Positions 43,151-51,669 of a stretch of 64,000 bases of DNA are shown piece after piece. How positions within the stretch are numbered: the first letter of the stretch is position 1; every line of letters begins with the position of its first letter. Location of the stretch: the IMG/VR virus record IMGVR_UViG_3300032213_001373, positions 38,328-102,327 of that record. One strand, given 5' to 3'. Made by a program: the position numbers and the translations under genes. This stretch comes from a virus. The notes beneath the pieces are model-generated. The model was not told the DNA's origin and did no database searches. It saw nothing but the letters and a program-made list of their open reading frames with translations.

Positions 43151-43386
43151 TACATTTCCTCCTTATATGATACTTGTACTGCTTCCCACTTGTGCAGAGG
43201 ACAAGACGCATTTGGAAGCTTTGTCTTAAGCTTCATAATGCATCCACACTCTTTGCACTGAGAGGTTGCTTTAATAAACTTGTCGCACCCACGGCAGATA
43301 TCAAGGCGCTGTGAGGCGATATCTGTCTCTACTCGTCCAATATTTTTATTGAACAAGTCCCATGGTCTAGCTGGTCTGTCGCTCAT
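43150..43386 (-). CDS. small zinc-ribbon protein
   Basis: 78 residues. LDICRGCDKFIKATSQCKEC followed by GCIMKLKTKLPNASCPLHKW gives a Cys-x2-Cys...Cys-x2-Cys-x-Cys...Cys pattern, a double-knuckle zinc ribbon. Similar small proteins with RPWDLFN...RL.IC..C..F occur in tailed phages near structural genes, function unknown. AGGAG precedes the ATG. Confidence 0.7.
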   Translation of the reverse strand: MSDRPARPWDLFNKNIGRVETDIASQRLDICRGCDKFIKATSQCKECGCIMKLKTKLPNASCPLHKWEAVQVSYKEEM

Positions 43387-43394
43387 TTGTTCTC

Positions 43395-45164
43395 CTATAT
43401 AGTGGCCAAGAAGTTGTCGGTTGTAGACCCTTGGTTTCCCGTGGAAGGTCCCTTAATTATACCCACAGATGTTCCCCTAATAGGGCTGGAGGGCGTAAGG
43501 CTTAGGGTAGAACCTACTTGAGACCCGGTCAAGTTAGACCCTGAATACGCTGAAGAAGTTATAGTGCTTCCTACGGTTGTTACGTATACAGATCCGACTG
43601 TAGCAAAGCCTGAAGTATTAGTAGCCAAGTTTAAACTAGAGGCTACAGCAACAGTTCCAGACACAGAGCTAACCAATACAAGGTCGCTAGTATAGGTAGT
43701 CACGCTTCTAGTAGAGGTAAAGCAAGAGTATGTGGTGCGGTTTCTAGTTGCTGTAAAGCAAGAATAGAAAGTAGGTTGTACTACCTGAGACGTAAAGCAG
43801 CTGTAGGTAATTGGATTATTAACTGAGCGGGTAGAGGTATAGCAGCTGTAGGTAATAGGGTTATTGACTAAACGGGTAGAGGTGTAGCAGCTATATGTAA
43901 TAGGGTTAGGTACGTTGCGAGTAGAGGTGTAGCAATAATATTGAGTGTAGGTAAAAGGAACAGTCGTAGTGCTACAAGACCAAGATCCCGCTGTAGTAGT
44001 TGTTGTTGCACAGTAGGTAAAGTTAGCCCCAGCGGTGGTTCCGTTACAGGTTTTTTGTTGAACTTCACTACCAGTACAATAACCACTAAATAAGCTAATA
44101 AGTCTACAACTTGTAGTTGTAGATCCTGGACTTTGAGTAGGAATTTCACAGCATCCTGAAAGATCCCAAATATTAGCTGCGGTTCTTACACCTCCGGAAC
44201 AATAGCTAGAGTTTACAGTCTCTGAGAACTCTCCCGCACAAGAACCTGCTGGACAACCAAAACCCATGGTATCTACACGGCCTTGGTCGCAAACAGCAGT
44301 GCTACCGCCTCCGCCTTGGCTAACTCCAGAACAACACTGGTTTGATGGTGGGTTGCTAGAGCTAGTTACTTGACTCTGGTCGCAAACATTGCTTTGACCG
44401 CCGCCGCCTTGGCTAACACCAGAGCAGCATTGGTTTGATGGAGGGTTACTAGTACTTGTTACTTGGCCTTGGTCGCAAACAGTGCTGGTGCCACCACCGC
44501 CTTGGGTAACTCCAGAACAGCATTGATTTGAAGGAGGGTTGCTTGTACTTGTTACTTGGTTTCCTGTACAGGCTGTGCCGCCTCCGCTTGATGTTACTCC
44601 AGAACAGCAGTTGGATGCGGGAGGGTTGTTTTGGTTTGTTATAGGCGTTTGATCACAGACAGTTACCGAACCTGTAACTACTGGAGAACAACAGTTTCCT
44701 GCCGGAGGATTGTTAAACTCACTTACTAAACCTTGATCACAAAAGGTATTTGTAACAGATGTAAATCGTGGGTAGCTTGCCCACCAAGAACCAGAGTCTG
44801 TAACCCAAAATGCTGGACCCACACCGCCGTTTGCATCTGTCTGTACCTTTACATCAGTATTACCTAGATTAATAGATGCTAAAGGATAGCTAGTTGCAGC
44901 ATCGTCTGATATAGCGCTATTAGATCCGCTAATGCGCCAGTTGCCGCGGGTAGCATTCCAAATTTGACCTGAATCAGCTGTACCTAATCCAAGAGCCGTA
45001 GAGGCTCGGTTAAAAGCGTCTTGTATTTTAGAAGCAAACCATTGTTGCCATACGCCACCAACTTTAACGTAGCCAGAAGTAGCGGTCTTCCATTGACCGC
45101 CAACTTTTACAGAAAGACTAGTAATAGTCTTCCAGGCACCATTAACTTTGGATTGACCAGGCAT
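43395..45164 (-). CDS. Cys-rich tandem-repeat structural protein
   Basis: 589 residues. N-terminal repeats KVGGQWKTATSGYVKVGGVW, then a beta domain (about 40-145), then about five degenerate 30-residue repeats of the form VCDQGQVTSTSNPPSNQCC followed by SGV and a Gly run (residues about 150-290), then a Cys-rich stretch and five or six repeats of ITYSCYTSTR(x)VNNP (about 400-480). The C-terminal part is Ser/Thr/Val beta strands. Cys are paired and spaced as in extracellular disulfide or metal-bound repeats. It may be a fibre or surface-decoration protein. No known family was recognised. Confidence 0.65.
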   Translation of the reverse strand: MPGQSKVNGAWKTITSLSVKVGGQWKTATSGYVKVGGVWQQWFASKIQDAFNRASTALGLGTADSGQIWNATRGNWRISGSNSAISDDAATSYPLASINLGNTDVKVQTDANGGVGPAFWVTDSGSWWASYPRFTSVTNTFCDQGLVSEFNNPPAGNCCSPVVTGSVTVCDQTPITNQNNPPASNCCSGVTSSGGGTACTGNQVTSTSNPPSNQCCSGVTQGGGGTSTVCDQGQVTSTSNPPSNQCCSGVSQGGGGQSNVCDQSQVTSSSNPPSNQCCSGVSQGGGGSTAVCDQGRVDTMGFGCPAGSCAGEFSETVNSSYCSGGVRTAANIWDLSGCCEIPTQSPGSTTTSCRLISLFSGYCTGSEVQQKTCNGTTAGANFTYCATTTTTAGSWSCSTTTVPFTYTQYYCYTSTRNVPNPITYSCYTSTRLVNNPITYSCYTSTRSVNNPITYSCFTSQVVQPTFYSCFTATRNRTTYSCFTSTRSVTTYTSDLVLVSSVSGTVAVASSLNLATNTSGFATVGSVYVTTVGSTITSSAYSGSNLTGSQVGSTLSLTPSSPIRGTSVGIIKGPSTGNQGSTTDNFLATI

Positions 45165-45400
45165 TATACGTACTGCACCCAGATATCTCCATCAGAGCCC
45201 TGACCTGAAGTAGGTGCGCTGGTAGATACGGTGATGTTACGTACTACGGTTTGTGAAGTGCTTGCAGTTGTTACTGCACCATTTACTACGTTTACCGCAC
45301 CAATAGCTGTAGGAGTAATACCTAAACTTGCTGGGTTTAGCTGTGGGCTACCAAATGATTCCCACTGAGCGGTAGTAGAGTTCCATCGTTTTACTGCCAT
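45164..45400 (-). CDS. small fibre-associated protein
   Basis: 78 residues: MAVKRWNSTTAQWESFGSPQ, LNPASLGITPTAIGAVNVVN and SAPTSGQGSDGDIWVQYV. The opening WNSTTAQWE is a common WNG..W-type edge in phage fibre modules, and the closing SDGDIWVQY is shared with capping modules in other fibre proteins here. The TAATG junctions at both ends show that it is part of the structural operon. Confidence 0.5.
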   Translation of the reverse strand: MAVKRWNSTTAQWESFGSPQLNPASLGITPTAIGAVNVVNGAVTTASTSQTVVRNITVSTSAPTSGQGSDGDIWVQYV

Positions 45401-45972
45401 TAGTTAACTCCATACACTAGGGCTGTTCCACCTGTAAAGGTACCTGTAGAAACAGAAATAGTCATCTTTGTAAGTGCTGTGGTTTGGGTGTAAGCATTAG
45501 TGCTATCAAGAATAGTCACTGTGTTTGAGGCGTTTGTATATACGCCTTTGAGATATCCCCACGCAAAGCTTGCTGTATCTTGAGTGTCCACAATGTCTAG
45601 TGTCCAGTGGTTAGTTGTTACTGCAGACTTTACGTTTGCAATGCTAAAGAGAGCAGTTCCGGTTACGTAGTTAGAACTATTGTCATTAAGAGTTATGTTT
45701 ACAGTTGCGTTTGCTGAAGTCTGAACTCCACGAAACACAACGTATACGTCTTTATACTCTGTTACGATTGATAGATCTCTTGAAGAAAAAGTGTTTAGGG
45801 ATACGGTAGAGATCAGGTTCTTTCCAGCATTATTAAGAACGTCTGAGTCAAACCATATATCTCCATCTACCGGAGTGGTTGGGGTGTTAGGCCCCATAAA
45901 AAGGCGCTTGCCTGGTCGGTCATCTGTAAAGACAACAGGACCTGTAGGCTGGCCGTTATTTTGTACGGCCAT
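45400..45972 (-). CDS. beta-rich fibre/decoration protein
   Basis: 190 residues. FMGPNTPTTPVDGDIWFDSD then YKDVYVVFRGVQTSANATVN and KGVYTNASNTVTILDSTNAY are beta segments typical of fibre head domains; TPVDGDIWFDSD is the recurring capping motif. It precedes a small gene (45164) in the same operon. The specific ligand is unknown. Confidence 0.5.
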   Translation of the reverse strand: MAVQNNGQPTGPVVFTDDRPGKRLFMGPNTPTTPVDGDIWFDSDVLNNAGKNLISTVSLNTFSSRDLSIVTEYKDVYVVFRGVQTSANATVNITLNDNSSNYVTGTALFSIANVKSAVTTNHWTLDIVDTQDTASFAWGYLKGVYTNASNTVTILDSTNAYTQTTALTKMTISVSTGTFTGGTALVYGVN

Positions 45973-45974
45973 AG

Positions 45975-46310
45975 TTACGCTACCTCAGAACCAAAAGCCT
46001 GGAATGTTAGGTTAGCTGTTGATGCCACCACAGTAACGCTGTCAGCAGCTGACAGCGTGATACCTAATGTAAAGGTAGTGGTGGTATTAGCTGGGACAGT
46101 TGTGTCATAGGCTAGGTATTGCTTGTTGTCTAGAGCTGCGTTATCTTCACGAAGCGCAATACGGTAGGTTGCTGCGGTAGTTCCGCGGTTGCAGATCACG
46201 ATTGTAGACACAACGGCTGAGGTGTTGGATGGCACTGCGTATAGCTGGCTGCCTCCCGCTACGTTAGCTGCTGGCGCAACCTGACCTAGAATCTTATATG
46301 TCGTTGCCAA
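45975..46310 (-). CDS. beta-sandwich decoration-like protein
   Basis: 111 residues from TTG 46310 (AAGGAG seven bases upstream), overlapping the glycosyltransferase gene. GQVAPAANVAGGSQLYAVPS, TSAVVSTIVICNRGTTAATY and RIALREDNAALDNKQYLAYD, closing with TLSAADSVTVVAS, look like an Ig or jelly-roll structural domain. A related-looking small protein is at 59612-59947. Not recognised further. Confidence 0.55.
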   Translation of the reverse strand: MATTYKILGQVAPAANVAGGSQLYAVPSNTSAVVSTIVICNRGTTAATYRIALREDNAALDNKQYLAYDTTVPANTTTTFTLGITLSAADSVTVVASTANLTFQAFGSEVA

Positions 46311-47358
46311 GAGATTGCTCCTTCAAATAGAAAGCTAGATTAGCTGTAAGGCGAGGATCCTGTGGGCTTAATTCTACAGCTTTGCGCCCGTATTGTAGGG
46401 CTTTGTCAAACTTTCCTAGGCGATAATAAGAGATAGCTGCAAAGTCCCAGGGTGCTGCCCCCCAGGCAAACTCTTCACATAGATACTCCAGAGGCTTTTC
46501 TTTTATAGCTAACGCCTTTTCTGCAGCCTGATAGCAGGCAGTCCAACGTTCGTTTTGATAGTAATAGTCCGCTAGGTCTACTAAAGCTTCTCGTCTATCA
46601 GGACACTCATCATGTGCCTTTAGTAACCACTCTTCTTTTTCTGAAACCATCTTAGCGATATAACGCATGGAAGCTGCCCGCTCCGGCTTCCAGGTGGCTT
46701 TTGGCAATGAGAGATGGCGCATAAACTCTTGTGTGGCTTCTTCAAAACGACCGTGAAAGAACAACTCGCGGGCGTAGTAAAAAGTGTTTCTATCATCATA
46801 TGGGTCTTCTTGAACAGCCTGAGCTAGCAAAGGCATGTACTGGTTACGAGACTTCGAGTGGTCAGGGTAGTGGTGAATCTCTAACGGGATCCAATCCTGA
46901 ACCTCAATAGATTGGTTGGTAACTATAACCTCGTGTACTGGGTGCTTCCAACGATAGCCTTTACGAGCGTGGATCTTATCTCCACCATACTCAAGTCCGG
47001 GTGTTCCATCCTCTTTCCAACTCCACGTGTATTTATATCGTGGTCTGGTTACGGCTGGGTTTATATTGTCAAAGCCTGAACGCCAACCCTCAACTAGTAC
47101 TTCATCCATATCAAGGGCAATGCAGTAGTCAATGTCAGCTGGGATTGCAGCTAGAGAAGCGTTGCGGGCGTCATCAAACCGCCAAGGTTTAACGCTAATG
47201 TCTATTACGTTTATTCCCAAAGACTTAGCTAGCTCTACGGTTCCATCAGTAGATCCAGTATCAGCTATGAGGATGTAGTCCGCTTCTTTGGCAGACTGAT
47301 ACCAGCGCTCAACGAAATGCTTTTCGTTTAACGCGATTGTGTAAACCGCTATCTTCAT
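46294..47358 (-). CDS. GT2 glycosyltransferase with TPR-like C-terminus
   Basis: 354 residues. IADTGSTDGT (31-40), VKPWRFDDARNASLAAIPAD and the DxD-type ALDMDEVLV (81-89) define the GT-A catalytic domain of family 2; the C-terminal part has helical TPR-like repeats (YYQNERWTACYQAAEKALAI, RLGKFDKALQYGRKAVELSP). Phage GT2 enzymes glycosylate DNA, virion proteins or host surface sugars. Its setting among fibre genes suggests modification of a structural protein. Confidence 0.85.
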   Translation of the reverse strand: MKIAVYTIALNEKHFVERWYQSAKEADYILIADTGSTDGTVELAKSLGINVIDISVKPWRFDDARNASLAAIPADIDYCIALDMDEVLVEGWRSGFDNINPAVTRPRYKYTWSWKEDGTPGLEYGGDKIHARKGYRWKHPVHEVIVTNQSIEVQDWIPLEIHHYPDHSKSRNQYMPLLAQAVQEDPYDDRNTFYYARELFFHGRFEEATQEFMRHLSLPKATWKPERAASMRYIAKMVSEKEEWLLKAHDECPDRREALVDLADYYYQNERWTACYQAAEKALAIKEKPLEYLCEEFAWGAAPWDFAAISYYRLGKFDKALQYGRKAVELSPQDPRLTANLAFYLKEQSLGNDI

Positions 47359-47374
47359 TAGCCCTCCAGCTAGA

Positions 47375-47488
47375 TTATTCTTCAGTGAATACTAGATCGT
47401 ATCCAACCAAGTTTCCTTGGTCATCCCGGACTTCAAACTTCTCTGCTCCGGTCTCTGGGTCAATGCCTAAGCTTACTTTAGTTGTCAT
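47375..47488 (-). CDS. 37-residue small protein
   Basis: MTTKVSLGIDPETGAEKFEV RDDQGNLVGYDLVFTEE, starting in an ATGA overlap with the collagen-like fibre gene stop (47485) and ending 16 bases before the glycosyltransferase start. Acidic, with a beta-like pattern. Coding status rests on coupling and composition; function unknown. Confidence 0.5.
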   Translation of the reverse strand: MTTKVSLGIDPETGAEKFEVRDDQGNLVGYDLVFTEE

Positions 47489-49545
47489 GATAGTCGTCCC
47501 CACGGTGCGATAGCTGTTGTTGTAAATGAGTTTGAGGTAGAAGGTAGGTCAGTCTGTGACGCTACATAACCTGATAGACGAGGTCCTAGGCTGGACAACG
47601 CCGCTGGGATATTTGCAAACGCTGTGTATACGGTAGGAGCTGTTGTTCCTACGTAGAGGACAGCAATCGCATATCGAGTTCCAGCTTGTAACGTGTAAGT
47701 AGATGGGTATCCACCGGTAGTACTAAAAGCACGGGTAAAGACTGTGTTTGTAGTACCTAGAAGGGTTACGTCACTGTCTGTGCGAGCAACCAATGTAGCG
47801 GTAGTACCGTTAAAGGTATAAAGACCTAGGCGTACAGTCTGCGCTCCAGTAGCTGCAGTGTTAGCTGAAACCACTGTAAGGTTGCTGATAGTTGCTGTCC
47901 ACATAGGGCTAAAGAATGTGAAGTATGCGTTTCCGCTTGACAACACGCCGCTAGAGTTCGTGGTACGTGGATATACGTCAACTATGCTCGTAGTTTGGTT
48001 TAGGTTACCTGCAATATCCTGGAAGATATCTTTCCAAACCAATCCGGTAGTCTGAGCTGAGTCTGCAACCAAAGCACGACCGTTTACTCCTACAGCTAAC
48101 TTATCTAAAGTTCCAGTGCCTGTTCCAGCTAAAAGGTCTCCCTTTGCTGTGTACTGGTGGCTTCCTAGAAGGGTTGTAGTGCTTGTAGGTAAGGTAAGTG
48201 TACCCGTGTTAGTAATGCTAGATATTACAGGAGAGGTGAGTGTTAGTCCTGCTACTGTAGTAGTTGCCGACCCCAAAGTAAGTGTGCTAGAACCTAGTGT
48301 GATAGTTGAGTTTGCTAGCTTAACATTGGTGACGTTAGCGTCAACAATCTTTACTGTAGTAACAGTTCCATCGGTAGGTGTACGTGTATTTGTAAGTCTT
48401 GTATCAGTTCCGTAGACAACCTGAGAGTTAGAGGCATCTCCCGAAGCCGGAAAGTCTTTTGTTGATGCTGTACCTAGACCAGTAATCTGGGTATTTGCAA
48501 GCGATAAGACAGATTGATTAAGACCTAATACAGCAGAGGTAGAAGACCCCGTATTTGTAACAGGTCCTGTTACAGAGATAACGCCTGAAGGTCCAGTAGG
48601 TCCTATTAGTCCTTGAGGACCGGTAGGTCCTGTCCCACCTTGAGGCCCGGTTGCACCTTGAGGCCCAACAATTTGACCGACGCTTGTCCAAGCTGTGCCG
48701 TTCCATACGTAGAGGTCTCCGTCGGCATCAACAATGTATGCGTCATTAATATCATTTCCTGAAGAAGGTAGGTTTACAACAGCAGCTACGCTTCCTTTAA
48801 AATCAATAGAAGTTCCTTGTGGACCAGTAGGACCTGTTATTCCAGACGGACCAGTAGGACCTGTTTCACCCTGAGGACCCGTAGGTCCTAAGCTAGAAAC
48901 AGTAATGCTATTTCCCATGTTAGGGTGGTTTTGACATACATATGTCAAAGAGCTTGGAGCGTCATATGGGACTTCAAAAATAATAGTTCCAACTGCTACG
49001 CCAGCGTTAGTTACGCCAGTACTGTAAACGTTTGCAGGGTTGTACGCTAATCCGGATGTTTGAATCCAAAATGGGTGACCTGGAGCGTTTACGTTTATTA
49101 CGTATCGGTGACCACGGATAAAAGAAATAACCGGGTTGTTTGCCCCGTTAACAATATAGATTCCACCGGCAGGTGATGTAACAGAAAGGGTAATACCACC
49201 ACTAGGACCAGTTGGTCCTGTTGGTCCTGTAGGTCCAACCGGGCCAGTTACTCCTTGAGGAATACCAAAGTTATAAACTGCTGCGGTAGTAGTTCCGCTG
49301 TTAGTTACTGTTGCTGAAGCTCCTGGAGAAAGAGTGTTTACAGTTCCAACTGTTGCAGTTGAGCTAGGACCTGTAGGGCCTGTTGTACCAGAAGAATACT
49401 GAAGACTGTTCCAAGGGCTAGTACCGTTACCGATTTTAAACTTACCGGTGTCGTGTTCATACCCAGCTTCACCTTGAGATAGTACAGGGTTAGAAGTAGT
49501 CCACTCTGTTGCAGTGCCTCGTCTAAACTGAATCTTAACAGCCAT
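47485..49545 (-). CDS. collagen-like tail fibre with cupredoxin-like domain
   Basis: 686 residues. The N-terminal domain MAVKIQFRRGTATEWTTSNP with GEAGYEHDTGKFKIGNG is a frequent fibre attachment motif. Short GPTGP collagen-like repeats flank a domain (about 130-220) with APGHPFWIQTSGLAY and LTYVCQNHPNMGNSITV: His, Cys, His, Met in cupredoxin (type 1 copper) order. After a capping module (FKGSVAAVVNLPSS...GDLYVWNGTAW) come beta-rich domains and a C-terminal head. It is probably a receptor-binding or decoration fibre. ATG overlaps the TM gene upstream by TAATG. Confidence 0.75.
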   Translation of the reverse strand: MAVKIQFRRGTATEWTTSNPVLSQGEAGYEHDTGKFKIGNGTSPWNSLQYSSGTTGPTGPSSTATVGTVNTLSPGASATVTNSGTTTAAVYNFGIPQGVTGPVGPTGPTGPTGPSGGITLSVTSPAGGIYIVNGANNPVISFIRGHRYVINVNAPGHPFWIQTSGLAYNPANVYSTGVTNAGVAVGTIIFEVPYDAPSSLTYVCQNHPNMGNSITVSSLGPTGPQGETGPTGPSGITGPTGPQGTSIDFKGSVAAVVNLPSSGNDINDAYIVDADGDLYVWNGTAWTSVGQIVGPQGATGPQGGTGPTGPQGLIGPTGPSGVISVTGPVTNTGSSTSAVLGLNQSVLSLANTQITGLGTASTKDFPASGDASNSQVVYGTDTRLTNTRTPTDGTVTTVKIVDANVTNVKLANSTITLGSSTLTLGSATTTVAGLTLTSPVISSITNTGTLTLPTSTTTLLGSHQYTAKGDLLAGTGTGTLDKLAVGVNGRALVADSAQTTGLVWKDIFQDIAGNLNQTTSIVDVYPRTTNSSGVLSSGNAYFTFFSPMWTATISNLTVVSANTAATGAQTVRLGLYTFNGTTATLVARTDSDVTLLGTTNTVFTRAFSTTGGYPSTYTLQAGTRYAIAVLYVGTTAPTVYTAFANIPAALSSLGPRLSGYVASQTDLPSTSNSFTTTAIAPWGRLS

Positions 49546-49688
49546 TAGCAGTCACACTTCTCTTTCTTTCTCATCTTCCACCACATCCATACGTGGTGTG
49601 CCGCCATCAATCCCATAAGAATCCACATGACAGTCATTTCACTTATTCCACTGCCAGTAGCCAACACCATGTTTTCATGATCATGCAT
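49545..49688 (-). CDS. 47-residue single-TM protein, Met/His-rich
   Basis: [20 protein letters not shown] then MWILMGLMAAHHVWMWWKMR and KKEKCDC. One hydrophobic membrane segment carries several Met and His residues, with a Cys-x-Cys end, a metal-binding look. TAATG junctions link it to the fibre genes on both sides. Possible membrane accessory for lysis or metal handling; unknown. Confidence 0.55.
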   Translation of the reverse strand: MHDHENMVLATGSGISEMTVMWILMGLMAAHHVWMWWKMRKKEKCDC

Positions 49689-49978
49689 TAGTCGTTAACT
49701 CCCCCACAGTCAATTGGAATGACACCGCCATATACTGATCCTGGAGTTCCGCAATCTACATTTTGAAATATAGGGCCTGTAGGACCTGTTGGTCCAGGCG
49801 CACCTGTAGGGCCAGTAACCTGTGGTCCAGTTGGGCCTGTGGGACCTAGAGGACCGGTAGGTCCGATAGGACCTAAAGATTCTTTAATAAGCCATTTTGT
49901 TCCATCCCACTTCCACGTGGTTAACCCAGCCGTGAACTCTTGATTAAGAGTCGGGGAGTTGGGAAAGTCAATAGGCAT
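49688..49978 (-). CDS. short collagen-like protein
   Basis: 96 residues: [40 protein letters not shown] and a GPTGP repeat block of about 40 residues, then [20 protein letters not shown]. Two Cys flank the tail. It may be a trimeric fibre segment that joins the larger fibres nearby. Confidence 0.6.
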   Translation of the reverse strand: MPIDFPNSPTLNQEFTAGLTTWKWDGTKWLIKESLGPIGPTGPLGPTGPTGPQVTGPTGAPGPTGPTGPIFQNVDCGTPGSVYGGVIPIDCGGVND

Positions 49979-49999
49979 GTTCTACAGTTTACAACAAGA

Positions 50000-50698
50000 C
50001 TAGTCGTAAGACTTCTTAACCCACACGACCTTTTTGTAACCGTCATAGAGGTACTTAGCCACCTTAAAGGTTTGCTTTCTAACCCACATTGCGTCAGGCT
50101 CTAGCACCTCAGACTTCCAATCTTCCCTTTTGAATGGGATGATCTGCATGATTGGAGTTCCTGCAGGTATAACCCCCTCGAAGCCCTCTTTGAGAAAGAA
50201 AGGTATTTCCCCTCCCAAAGAGAACCCGTCGGAGTCCACAACCCCAGAGGTTGTAGTAAAAGGAAGATCAAACCTATTTAACGGGTGTACAAACAAAGCG
50301 CTGTACCCTGGCGGAACTATAACCGCCCAGTAGGTATGCCAGGCATAGAGATCCTGGTCATGACCCTCTGGACGAGGAAGAGTTGTCGCCATGTCTTTTG
50401 GACGGATCTCGATAATAGAAGGTGCCTCGTTCCAGAAGAAACCCACACCTTTTTCATCCCTCTTTACCAAGAGGTCTGTAGGCATTGTGAGCATATAGCC
50501 GGAAGTAAGAGCATCTAGGAAAGGTACACAAAGCTTAATGTCTTTGTTAATACCGCCATTATTACCAAGAATCTTCATCTGCCCACCGCGGAAACGCTTT
50601 GCTTTCTTGTACCACTCAGGTACAGAAGAGCGTGCAGGAGTAGGTGGGTCAAACTTAGCTGTGTCCTCAGACATAGGTCTGAACTTAATTTTTTTCAT
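50000..50698 (-). CDS. conserved phage protein, cupin-like
   Basis: 232 residues. PEWYKKAKRFRG, TSGYMLTMPTDLLVKRDEKG, YAWHTYWAVIVPPGYSALFV then HPLNRFDLPFTTTSGVVDSD and AGTPIMQIIPFKREDWKSEV are conserved-looking, probably a cupin-type beta barrel. Proteins with this pattern occur in T4-like cyanophages, function unestablished. It lies beside a permease-like gene and a U32-like/methyltransferase gene. Confidence 0.55.
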   Translation of the reverse strand: MKKIKFRPMSEDTAKFDPPTPARSSVPEWYKKAKRFRGGQMKILGNNGGINKDIKLCVPFLDALTSGYMLTMPTDLLVKRDEKGVGFFWNEAPSIIEIRPKDMATTLPRPEGHDQDLYAWHTYWAVIVPPGYSALFVHPLNRFDLPFTTTSGVVDSDGFSLGGEIPFFLKEGFEGVIPAGTPIMQIIPFKREDWKSEVLEPDAMWVRKQTFKVAKYLYDGYKKVVWVKKSYD

Positions 50699-50700
50699 TT

Positions 50701-51669
50701 TTAGAGGATGCCACCGTAATACAGAGTAACTCCCATAAAGATGATTGGGATAACTAACGCAGCAATAGCTTTGTAGTAATCCTTAAGCGGTGTTCGGAAG
50801 TAGCTCTTACCTACCACTAAACACTTATGCATAGGGGAAAGCATATACCCAGCGTAATCGACTGCAAAGAATAGTGGCAAGGTTTCGATGCCAAATACTC
50901 CTACAGAAATGACCACAAAACCAGCAAACTTGCTGCTACTACCTAGGGCAAAGCTAGCTAAGAATCCTGCAATAGCAACAAGAATTAGTAGGTTATTTTT
51001 GTGAGCGTCTTCTAACCATGCATTGATGGTGTCAAAGTTAGCTTTAACAATGTTGCTGATCACAATAACGACCGCTGTAAACAACAGAACGCGAGCGTAC
51101 TCGACAATCTGCTTGCGATCGCGCTTTGCATCCGCTTCAATCTGCCAAGGCTCTTTATCTTTCTTCTTCAAAGCCTTCTCAGGAATAACGATCTCAATAT
51201 CGTCTTCCTTAAGAATCCTAAAGATGTAGAACAAGATGATAATTACAGCAGTTGCCAGCAAAGGCCAAATTCTGCTCATTAGCTCCCAGTAGCTGATGCT
51301 TAGGGCAGCCATTGGCAAAAGAACTGTTGCCTCTAGGGGAGACCAAAAATAAAAATGGTGCGTAGAAAGGTAATCAATGATTCCATAATTCTTACGCTTC
51401 TTCTTATCTTCTGGAGCAATTGTGTCTAGTGCACCTGCCGATATAGCTACGCGACCTGATATCGGAAGAACACCCGAAAACACAGAAATTAGAGCCACTA
51501 CGGCTCGCTTTGATTTAACTGTTCTAGCAATCCATGCGTACAAAGGCATGAACACTTGAGTCTTCTTTGCAGCAAAGGCAAGACCCATTACTGCTGCTAG
51601 AAGGATTAGGAACTGCTGGTTATCCAGCAACAACGATGATGTAAATTCCATTCCACCACATTCTTTCAT
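50701..51669 (-). CDS. DUF401-like integral membrane protein (putative permease)
   Basis: 322 residues, about eight hydrophobic segments. VALISVFSGVLPISGRVAIS and later AVDYAGYMLSPMHKCLVVGK YFRTPL are the recurring signatures of DUF401-type anion-permease-like proteins; the loop after the fourth segment carries charged KKKDKEPWQIEADAKRDRKQ. DUF401 proteins are normally about 400 residues. A phage-encoded transporter of this kind is unusual. The N-terminus overlaps the U32-like gene by about 50 bases; an internal ATG at 51651 is an alternative start. Confidence 0.55.
   Translation of the reverse strand: MKECGGMEFTSSLLLDNQQFLILLAAVMGLAFAAKKTQVFMPLYAWIARTVKSKRAVVALISVFSGVLPISGRVAISAGALDTIAPEDKKKRKNYGIIDYLSTHHFYFWSPLEATVLLPMAALSISYWELMSRIWPLLATAVIIILFYIFRILKEDDIEIVIPEKALKKKDKEPWQIEADAKRDRKQIVEYARVLLFTAVVIVISNIVKANFDTINAWLEDAHKNNLLILVAIAGFLASFALGSSSKFAGFVVISVGVFGIETLPLFFAVDYAGYMLSPMHKCLVVGKSYFRTPLKDYYKAIAALVIPIIFMGVTLYYGGIL

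Noticed and set aside
43868-44149. 93-residue minus frame inside the Cys-rich repeat gene
   Set aside because: A different frame of the same repeats, without ribosome site.
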